Source: an uncultured Spirochaetia bacterium (GTDB taxonomy: Bacteria > Spirochaetota > UBA4802 > JAGODF01). Taken from it: 5,014 bases of DNA. The notes beneath the pieces are model-generated. The model did no database searches. It was not told the origin of the DNA and saw only the letters and a list, made by a program, of their open reading frames with translations. Below, piece after piece: positions 1-5,014 of the stretch; position 1 is the stretch's first letter; every line of letters starts with the position of its first letter. The stretch is from contig CALCJG010000046.1 of the NCBI GenBank assembly GCA_937967705.1, forward strand, positions 1 through 5,014, in the 5' to 3' direction. The translations under genes and the position numbers were made by a program.

Positions 1-1
1 C

Positions 2-418
2 GAGCGCATTTTCAAGCTCTTTTTCGACAAATACAACACCGAGACCGGGCAGGAGTTGGGGTATCATATCACGTCAATGTGGCGGACGAAAAATCCATCA
101 TCCAGTCATTATACAAAGGGCGGGGCGATGGATATTGTTTTAAAAGATATTGACGGGGACATTATGTATGACCCGGAGGCATATTTCGACATTTTTGCAT
201 ATCTCATAAAGGGGATGGGATGGCCGGGAGGCCTCGGCGTGGATTTTACGAGTTTTAACGGGAATATGCACCTTCATATTGACATAGTGCGGGATCATAA
301 GTATTTCATAGAGGACGATAAAAGGGTCAAAGAATATGTTACTGAATTTACTCTTGTACCGGCGTGGAATAAATACGCGAGTCGAAACAAGGACTTTGAA
401 AAAAAAAGTTCAATTTAA
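2..418 (+). CDS. M15-type zinc D-Ala-D-Ala peptidase-like protein, 5' end outside the window
   Basis: The frame is open to the left edge, so the true start lies upstream; a TTG at 56 is not a convincing start because the coding pattern continues before it. The visible 138 residues carry a peptidase M15/Hedgehog-type signature. Arg29 is followed by SSHYTKGGAMD (residues 34-44), resembling the family pattern S-x-H-x2-G-x-A-x-D, and an HLH (90-92) supplies the last histidine. His36, Asp44 and His90 or His92 are the likely zinc ligands. Family members cut peptidoglycan cross-links or stem peptides (VanX/VanY, phage endolysins, M15A proteins). Oddity: the His-to-Asp spacing is 8 rather than the usual 7, one residue longer than VanX or Hedgehog. 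About 46 residues follow the HLH, longer than many M15 domains. A 9-A run (399-407) lies just before the stop. It could be an endolysin, a virion-associated hydrolase or a cellular carboxypeptidase; the missing N-terminus prevents a choice. The fold is fairly secure, the substrate is not. Confidence 0.72.
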   Translation, partial: ERIFKLFFDKYNTETGQELGYHITSMWRTKNPSSSHYTKGGAMDIVLKDIDGDIMYDPEAYFDIFAYLIKGMGWPGGLGVDFTSFNGNMHLHIDIVRDHKYFIEDDKRVKEYVTEFTLVPAWNKYASRNKDFEKKSSI

Positions 419-473
419 CCCTTATTCTGCCGGTCATGTTTCTGGCCGTTCCTCCGCTTCTTTACAAGATTAT

Positions 474-505
474 AAAGCCCCGGAAATAAACCGGGGCTTT
501 TTTTT
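474..505 (+). terminator. Rho-independent terminator between convergent genes
   Basis: A perfect 10-bp stem (AAAGCCCCGG at 474-483 with CCGGGGCTTT at 491-500) encloses a 7-base loop (AAATAAA). It is followed by a T run covering 498-505. This is a strong plus-strand terminator for the M15 gene ending 56 bases upstream. On the minus strand the same stem would be followed by only TTTATAATC, so it may stop the convergent gene (543-1391) less efficiently. Confidence 0.93.
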
Positions 506-508
506 CTC

Positions 509-530
509 CGCGAGGATCGCGCGAGGATCG
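509..530. repeat. Two tandem copies of an 11-bp unit (CGCGAGGATCG)
   Basis: CGCGAGGATCG occurs at 509-519 and again, identically, at 520-530. The block is also bracketed by an inverted repeat, CCGCGA (508-513) and TCGCGG (528-533), so it could fold into a GC-rich hairpin. It lies between the terminator and the stop codon of the minus-strand gene, so it would be in that gene's 3' untranslated RNA. It may be a simple slippage duplication; no function can be assigned. Confidence 0.8.
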
Positions 531-542
531 CGGAATTGAAAA

Positions 543-1391
543 TTACAGTTTTTCTTGGAGGATCTTCGCCAGTTCTGCGAGGTCTACCCCCCCGGATTTT
601 AGCGATTGAATAAGACCCATAAGACCCCCGGCCGGATCGGTTTGTGGTGCTGACTGCATAAGTAGAACCTGGGCCTTCAGTTGTTCCATCTCCGCTTGAA
701 GTTTACCTTCCCGGACCCCGCGTTCGTATGCTTCTTTTTCGATCTCCGATTTATTCCGCAATGCTTCGAGCTGGAGTTTGACGGTTTCACTCATGAGCGC
801 TGACACGTCCGAAACAAGCCCGGAAACCCCTTTAAAATCGTCCCTGAGAGCTTTTAAGGGGGTCGTGGGAATCTCATCCCCTGAAGCCCCCTCCCCCCCC
901 GCCGGAGGCAATGAGGGCGCGTTCAGGCCGATTTGATTATGGATGATCCGCCAGACGGTTTTAATAGCTCCCCTCTTGGTCGTTGATCCCTTGACGGGTT
1001 GGTTCGGATCGTAATACTTTAATACGAGTTTATACTGCCCGGAAGGATATTCCGCCATGACGGGAATATCAAATTGCTTGCTTGTCGCCAGTATGTTGTA
1101 TTTTCCCTCAAGATCATTATGTCGGTAAAGCGTGGTAGTAAATTGTTTTTGTGGATAGCGCAATCCGATTTTGACAGCGTTGATAAAATGGGTATAGAGT
1201 TCTTCATCATCCCCGGTGAGCATCTGGGCGCGGGAAAGTATGCGGTTTGCCAGTTCATCGGTGACGGTGGGGGCCTCTAAGTTCTCGGCCGGTTTGACGG
1301 TGGGGTTGATGGTGCGAAATTCTGCCGGGTCGTCCTGTAATCCGCCCGACTGGTCTTTTTTTTCTGCCATCTCTTTAATTTCTCTTGACAT
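543..1391 (-). CDS. Hypothetical protein with a small globular domain and C-terminal coiled coil, 282 aa
   Basis: I do not recognise this family. The start at 1391 (MSREIKEMAE) was chosen because AGAGGG lies 6 bases upstream. The frame could extend to a TTG at 1529, but those 46 extra codons lack an SD site and would cover the operator-like repeat. Residues 1-42 are charged and Pro-rich, probably disordered. Residues 43-152 look folded, with helices (TDELANRILSRAQML and ELYTHFINAVKIGL) and then a beta-rich part (SGQYKLVLKYYDP) ending near KTVWRII. Residues 158-176 form a Gly/Pro/Ser hinge. Residues about 178-246 are heptad-like helix rich in Leu, Glu and Lys, a likely coiled coil, and the last 28 residues form another amphipathic helix. 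There is no signal peptide or membrane segment, so it is probably cytoplasmic and oligomeric. It looks richer in GC than its right-hand neighbours. The coding strand has runs of 8 G (hinge) and 7 G (near the C-terminus). A phage or mobile-element structural or scaffold protein is possible but unproven. Confidence 0.8.
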   Translation of the reverse strand: MSREIKEMAEKKDQSGGLQDDPAEFRTINPTVKPAENLEAPTVTDELANRILSRAQMLTGDDEELYTHFINAVKIGLRYPQKQFTTTLYRHNDLEGKYNILATSKQFDIPVMAEYPSGQYKLVLKYYDPNQPVKGSTTKRGAIKTVWRIIHNQIGLNAPSLPPAGGEGASGDEIPTTPLKALRDDFKGVSGLVSDVSALMSETVKLQLEALRNKSEIEKEAYERGVREGKLQAEMEQLKAQVLLMQSAPQTDPAGGLMGLIQSLKSGGVDLAELAKILQEKL

Positions 1392-1397
1392 TGGAAA

Positions 1398-1403
1398 CCC
1401 TCT
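1398..1403 (-). promoter_or_regulatory. Ribosome binding site deciding the start at 1391
   Basis: The minus strand reads AGAGGG, then six bases (TTTCCA), then ATG. This matches a Shine-Dalgarno core at good spacing and favours the ATG at 1391 over the upstream in-frame TTG at 1529, which has none. Confidence 0.65.
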
Positions 1404-1415
1404 TGTAAATATATT

Positions 1416-1435
1416 TATCAGTTGTTTGACTGATA
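1416..1435. promoter_or_regulatory. Operator-like inverted repeat upstream of the orphan gene
   Basis: TATCAGT (1416-1422) and ACTGATA (1429-1435) are perfect 7-bp inverted half-sites separated by 6 bases, a 20-bp span typical of dimeric helix-turn-helix repressor sites. It lies 25 bases before the ATG at 1391, where a bound protein could block transcription or early elongation. No repressor gene is visible in the window. As RNA it would form only a weak AT-rich hairpin with no T tail in either direction, so a terminator is unlikely. Calling it an operator is inference. Confidence 0.45.
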
Positions 1436-1627
1436 TTTTGGAGGGGGGAAGGGAATAAGTAAGGATTTGCAAAGGGTTAACACTTGTTTTATTTACCAAA
1501 AAGGTATAAAGGTTGAAGGATTTCGTCAATGGGCATAAAGGAAAAAGAAGGAAAAAAAGGATTTAAACTACAAAAATATTCCTAAAAGAGAGAAAACATA
1601 TATTATCGGAAGTAGGATGGGTGGAGC

Positions 1628-2689
1628 TTATTCAGTTAGTTTCATAAGTTTTTGAGCCTGCGGATTGGCAGGATCGATGCGAATTGCCTGCTCGGCGTAA
1701 AAGCGCGCCTTGGCCTTATTTCTATGTTTGTTATAGAGATGCGACAAGGCTATGTAGGCATCGATATTCAGTGGATCCAGGGTTATGAGTTTGAGAAAAA
1801 TCTCTTTGGCCTTGACGTCATCGGGGGCTTCTCGTTTATAATAAAATACGCCAAGATAATAATGTATTTCCTTCGATTCGGGGTAAAGCTTCAAGGCTTC
1901 GGCAGCGTAGCTAATACCGTCCTCGATATATTTTTTCCTTAGATGCGAAGGAACCTCGTAAGCCTCATAAACCTGTCGGAATCGGGTTTCTGTCAATCCC
2001 TTTAGCAGGAGGTATTTGTCTTCATTGTCCCTGATGCGGGGATATTGGCCGTAAGCCTCCTGAAATTCTTTGAAGGCAAATTGGAACATACCTTTGGAAA
2101 GGTAAATATTCCCCAGCGCGAGATGGGCTTCCGGATAGCTTCTATCAGTTTCCAGGGATTTTTTGTAAAACTTTATGGCCTCGCCAACCTGTCCATGGGC
2201 ATAATAAAAATCACCCCGGCCCTTATAGATATAGGCATACTGGGAATTCTCGTCCTCAATTCTCTGGACAACACGGTTTTCCGTGTTGACCAGTCTGTAA
2301 TATCCATAGCCAACCAGAAGATAGCCGAAGGTGTCGGAATAATGAATCATTCTTACTTCAATTTTTGCAATTATGAGATTTCTGTCATTGATGACATACA
2401 GAGTATCGCCGATCTTGACCCCTTTATTGTCATAGAGGCGAACGGTTATTTTTGTTTTGCTCTGAGCGGTTATTGTCAGATCATCTTTGGGGTATTCGTC
2501 CCGGGTACTTATGGAGAGTACCTTCCCTTTCAGAGATGCCTTCCAGCCGGTTTTGTCCGATTCCGTATAAAAGACCTTGAGGATCTTCTGGTCAGGAGAC
2601 AAAATCATATCGGCGGATCGCCCGGGTATTGCGTCAAGTATCAAGAATATGAGAACAGTGATAATACAGGAAACAAAACGGTGAAACAT
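1628..2689 (-). CDS. Exported tetratricopeptide-repeat (TPR) protein, 353 aa
   Basis: The N-terminus has a short basic start and a hydrophobic core (residues 5-21), then possible cleavage near Ala20 or Ala26, so export to the periplasm or outer envelope is likely. Residues 27-145 form a beta-rich domain I do not recognise, including KITVRLYDNKGVKIGDTLYV, a pattern reminiscent of small barrel domains. Residues 151-218 hold two clear TPRs (YKGRGDFYYAHGQVGEAIKF and AHLALGNIYLSKGMFQFAFK). A degenerate segment (about 225-270) follows, then two more repeats at about 272-306 and 307-341, the last ending in AIRIDP. TPRs are protein-docking scaffolds with no catalysis. The ATG directly follows the TAA of the upstream M23 gene, and a GAGG lies 12 bases before it inside that gene, so translation is probably coupled. 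This suggests the product works with the M23 peptidase, perhaps as its envelope partner. No intrinsic terminator is seen after its stop. Confidence 0.9.
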   Translation of the reverse strand: MFHRFVSCIITVLIFLILDAIPGRSADMILSPDQKILKVFYTESDKTGWKASLKGKVLSISTRDEYPKDDLTITAQSKTKITVRLYDNKGVKIGDTLYVINDRNLIIAKIEVRMIHYSDTFGYLLVGYGYYRLVNTENRVVQRIEDENSQYAYIYKGRGDFYYAHGQVGEAIKFYKKSLETDRSYPEAHLALGNIYLSKGMFQFAFKEFQEAYGQYPRIRDNEDKYLLLKGLTETRFRQVYEAYEVPSHLRKKYIEDGISYAAEALKLYPESKEIHYYLGVFYYKREAPDDVKAKEIFLKLITLDPLNIDAYIALSHLYNKHRNKAKARFYAEQAIRIDPANPQAQKLMKLTE

Positions 2690-3823
2690 TTATTTTAAAA
2701 ACCTCAACGGATTTAATGGGGTCATATTTTTTCTGACCTCAAAATGGAGATGTGCCCCGGTCACGGAACCAGTCATACCTGATTGGGCTATTTCCTGGCC
2801 GGCCTGAACGGTATCCTCTTCCTTGACAAGATTTCGTTTATTATGGGCATAAACGGTTATAAAGTTGTTCTTGTGTTCGATGATGATGACATTACCGTAC
2901 CCATCCTTCCAGCCGCTGAAAATAACCTTACCCTCCCCCGCTGCCTTGATAGGAGTACCTATAGGAACACCAATATCCAGTCCGGTATGAAAACGACGGG
3001 ATTTCGTCAAGGGGTCGCGTCTTCTGCCAAAACTTGACGTGATTTTACCTCTTAAGGGCCATAAAAATATACGCTTAGATTTGGCAACCCTGGCTTTACT
3101 ACCCTTTTTTTTGGATGTAGTGGAGGCGACGGCGATGTGATGACCATCGGGAATGAAGATGGTTTTCCCCACCGGAAGCTTGCCCTTTTTGAAATTATTA
3201 ACACAGCTGATATTATTGGCGCTGACACCATACTTTTTAGCTATGGAGTTAAGGGAATCCTTTTTGCCGACTTTATAAGTAATTCCATTTTTATTCGGAA
3301 TCAAAAGCGTTTTTCCGATGGTCAGCATTTTAGGGTCGGTGATGTTATTGACCTGAAGGATGTACTTATAATCCGTTTTATACCTGCGGGCTATCAGCCA
3401 GATGAAATCACCCTTCTTTATTTTATGAACCGTTAAATGCCATTTGTTGTCCTTTTTCCTCAATTGGTTGATAAAAGCCACGGCGTCTGATTTCGCCGGT
3501 GTCTTGGCAGTCTCGCTATCTGCGGTTTTTTTGTTCTTCTTATCCTTCTTGCTTTCATATTTGATGATAATATCATCGAAGGATTTGTCGTAGATTATAT
3601 TCCCTTCCGGTATCTCATCCTCATCTTCCTCATGCACAGGGAAACCTGTAGCTATTCGAATGTTGCTGTTGACGATGATCGAGTTTTCGAGGCTCAGGAC
3701 ATCATCCTTTCCGGGATTCTTCTTGTCCCTCGTCTTACCGGAAAGTAGATTGCCGAAAATGGCCAGAGTAATAATGAAGGAAAAAACGATTACTGTTAAT
3801 AAGGGATAAAGTTTGTATCTCAT
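2690..3823 (-). CDS. Membrane-anchored M23 (LytM-type) peptidase with two LysM repeats, 377 aa
   Basis: Domain order: a hydrophobic N-terminal segment (about 7-27) with no obvious cleavage site, probably a membrane anchor; a linker with an acidic patch (64-71) and a Lys-rich stretch (91-111); LysM 1 (about 131-176, ending KTLLIP); LysM 2 (about 181-225, ending KTIFIP); a basic Ser/Lys linker; and a C-terminal M23 domain (about 254-377). The M23 site is intact: HTGLD gives zinc ligands His279 and Asp283, HLH gives catalytic His358 and zinc ligand His360, and YAH gives catalytic His327. This points to an active endopeptidase cutting peptide bonds in peptidoglycan, with LysM binding glycan, unlike the degenerate amidase activators NlpD and EnvC, although the architecture is NlpD-like. 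The start ATG has AAAGAG 5 bases upstream and lies 19 bases after the hflX stop. It is in an operon with hflX upstream and the TPR gene downstream. Confidence 0.94.
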   Translation of the reverse strand: MRYKLYPLLTVIVFSFIITLAIFGNLLSGKTRDKKNPGKDDVLSLENSIIVNSNIRIATGFPVHEEDEDEIPEGNIIYDKSFDDIIIKYESKKDKKNKKTADSETAKTPAKSDAVAFINQLRKKDNKWHLTVHKIKKGDFIWLIARRYKTDYKYILQVNNITDPKMLTIGKTLLIPNKNGITYKVGKKDSLNSIAKKYGVSANNISCVNNFKKGKLPVGKTIFIPDGHHIAVASTTSKKKGSKARVAKSKRIFLWPLRGKITSSFGRRRDPLTKSRRFHTGLDIGVPIGTPIKAAGEGKVIFSGWKDGYGNVIIIEHKNNFITVYAHNKRNLVKEEDTVQAGQEIAQSGMTGSVTGAHLHFEVRKNMTPLNPLRFLK

Positions 3824-3842
3824 AGTTGCTCTTTCGGTTTTT

Positions 3843-4979
3843 TTAGATTTTTGCTTTAATTTTCACATAAGGTATATCACACATCTCATCAATGCAATGC
3901 TTCAATCTTTCCATGTTTTCTCCGGTATAAGCGGAACCTACTATTGCATCTGGATACTGACTCAGCACACGGCTTATCTGAGACCCGTCCTTTAATTTAT
4001 CGGATTTGTTAAAAAAAATAATTAAAGGTTTTAATGTGCATCCCAATTGGGCAAGCTCATCATTAACAGTCGTGATATTATTAGCAATATCACGGGATGT
4101 AATATCAACAACATGCAGGAGAAAGTCGGCATTATTAATCTCCTCCAGCGTCGATTTAAAAGACTCAATCAGATTTGCCGGAAGATTTCTTATGAATCCC
4201 ACTGTATCAGTCAGTAATACTTTTCGGTTTTCCCCCAGATACACCATCCGTGTATACGAATCCAGGGTCGCGAAGAGCCGGTCCTCAACGAAGAGATCAT
4301 CCTTCGCAAGATGATTTATCAGTGTTGATTTTCCGGCGTTTGTATAGCCGACTACGGCCCCAAGACACTCAGTCGATCGGGACTTTCTGATTAATTTCCG
4401 ATGTTCGGCAATGCGATCAAGTTTGGACTTTAAAACTGATATCCTTTTTAACACATGACGCCTGTCGGTTTCAAGCATTTTTTCACCGGGACCTCTCGTT
4501 CCGATTCCTCCCCCCAGCCGGGAAAGAACCCCCCCTAACCCTTTGAGTCTGGGAAGTATATAACGCAGCTGGGCCAGTTCGACCTGTATCTTCGACTCGG
4601 AACTTCGAGCCCGCTGCGCAAAAATATCAAGGATAATTTCCGTTCGTCCCACAACCCGGCATTTGAGTATTTCTTCCAAATTACGTACCTGCGCCGGTCT
4701 GATGTTATTGAGATCAAAGACAAGGAGTTTTACATCTTGCTGAGAGATATAATCCCTGAGTTCGGCAAGATACCCCTTCCCCAGTATTGTTCCTGGATCA
4801 ATACGTTCCCTCTTTACAATCCTGGCTTCAACAGTGAGGGCACCGGCAGTCGACACCAGGAGTTTCAGTTCATCCAGTGAATCTTCAACGTTTTCAAGCC
4901 CCTGGCCGGATATCCGCATGCCGATGAGAAGGGCTCTTTCATCTATTGAGGGCAGGATTCTATTTACTGAGGCATCCAT
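3843..4979 (-). CDS. hflX: HflX, ribosome-associated GTPase, 378 aa
   Basis: HflX binds the 50S subunit and splits stalled or hibernating ribosomes, notably under heat stress. Residues about 14-195 are the family N-terminal domain, including the glycine-rich GGGIGTRGPGE (156-166) followed by a basic helical stretch. The G domain shows G1 GYTNAGKST (211-219), switch I FATLD (236-240), G3 DTVGF (258-262), G4 NKSD (324-327) and G5 SA (349-350). All key GTP-binding residues are present. Switch I continues as SYTR where many HflX proteins have PTTR, a mild variation. At 378 residues it is shorter than E. coli HflX (426) but within the family range, with only a short C-terminal tail. The ATG at 4979 is the first possible start, since a stop codon (TAG) sits directly before it in frame; ERALLIG near the N-terminus belongs to the family domain, which argues against the next Met. 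No good SD site is visible, so an upstream gene may drive its translation. It is the first gene visible in the minus-strand cluster. Confidence 0.97.
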   Translation of the reverse strand: MDASVNRILPSIDERALLIGMRISGQGLENVEDSLDELKLLVSTAGALTVEARIVKRERIDPGTILGKGYLAELRDYISQQDVKLLVFDLNNIRPAQVRNLEEILKCRVVGRTEIILDIFAQRARSSESKIQVELAQLRYILPRLKGLGGVLSRLGGGIGTRGPGEKMLETDRRHVLKRISVLKSKLDRIAEHRKLIRKSRSTECLGAVVGYTNAGKSTLINHLAKDDLFVEDRLFATLDSYTRMVYLGENRKVLLTDTVGFIRNLPANLIESFKSTLEEINNADFLLHVVDITSRDIANNITTVNDELAQLGCTLKPLIIFFNKSDKLKDGSQISRVLSQYPDAIVGSAYTGENMERLKHCIDEMCDIPYVKIKAKI

Positions 4980-5014
4980 CTAAAATCAATCGTGAACCGA
5001 TGGTAATCTTGTTT

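Noticed and set aside
508..533. GC-rich hairpin as a second terminator for the minus-strand gene
   Set aside because: No T tract follows it on the minus strand, where the next bases are AGAAAAAAAA. It is better described as a tandem repeat with inverted ends.
336..539. Plus-strand frame overlapping the M15 gene, possibly reached by slippage on the 9-A run at 399-407
   Set aside because: It runs through the terminator hairpin and T tract, has no RBS of note, and its residues show no domain-like pattern.
1074..1458. Plus- and minus-strand open frames inside the orphan gene region
   Set aside because: They are short, lack supporting RBS or motifs, and overlap the longer frame that has an RBS and consistent structure.
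1492..1510. Second inverted repeat TTTACC-5-GGTATAAA in the orphan leader
   Set aside because: The half-sites match imperfectly (one inserted base) in AT-rich sequence, so chance is a good explanation.
1392..1529. N-terminal extension of the orphan gene to a TTG at 1529 (46 more residues)
   Set aside because: There is no SD site before the TTG, the added residues look non-coding, and the segment contains the inverted repeat. The ATG at 1391 has AGAGGG at 6 bases.
1503..1529. Minus-strand promoter with TTGACG (1529-1524) and TATACC (1508-1503)
   Set aside because: The spacing is only 15 bases and the -10 match is poor. It remains possible but is too weak to list as a feature.
2045..2698. 217-codon plus-strand open frame opposite the TPR gene
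   Set aside because: It is antisense to a well-supported TPR gene with clear repeats, and its translation shows no family motif.

Overview
The window reads as bacterial chromosome from a diderm (Gram-negative-type) organism of moderate GC. A cell-wall hydrolase with an N-terminal membrane segment and two LysM repeats sits next to an exported TPR protein and the ribosome-associated GTPase HflX. The lineage cannot be fixed from the sequence. A spirochaete-like or other deep-branching diderm is a guess based on general protein character only.

Layout. The left third (about 1-1500) holds two convergent genes. The first is the 3' part of a plus-strand gene for an M15-type (DD-peptidase/Hedgehog-fold) zinc metallopeptidase. 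The second is a minus-strand orphan gene for a 282-residue protein with a small globular domain, a Gly/Pro hinge and a coiled coil. Between them lies an intrinsic terminator with a perfect 10-bp stem, followed by an 11-bp tandem repeat. The orphan gene has a leader with a reasonable Shine-Dalgarno site and a 7-bp perfect inverted repeat that looks like an operator. By-eye base counts suggest the orphan gene is richer in GC (near 50%) than the genes to its right (near 35-42%), so this part may be accessory DNA.

The right two thirds (1628-4979) are a compact minus-strand cluster transcribed right to left: hflX, then a LysM-LysM-M23 peptidase, then a secreted TPR protein. The gaps are 19 bases and 0 bases. 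The M23 stop codon directly abuts the TPR start codon, so the last two genes are probably translationally coupled. This suggests a joint envelope role: the M23 enzyme cuts peptidoglycan and the TPR protein may act as its partner or scaffold. That pairing is inferred from gene order only. HflX is a housekeeping ribosome-splitting GTPase.

There are no RNA genes, insertion sequences, CRISPR arrays or attachment sites that I can support. I do not see a clearly new system here. The least explained items are the orphan coiled-coil gene with its operator-like palindrome and its long G tracts, the atypical M15 zinc motif, and the unrecognised N-terminal domain of the TPR protein.
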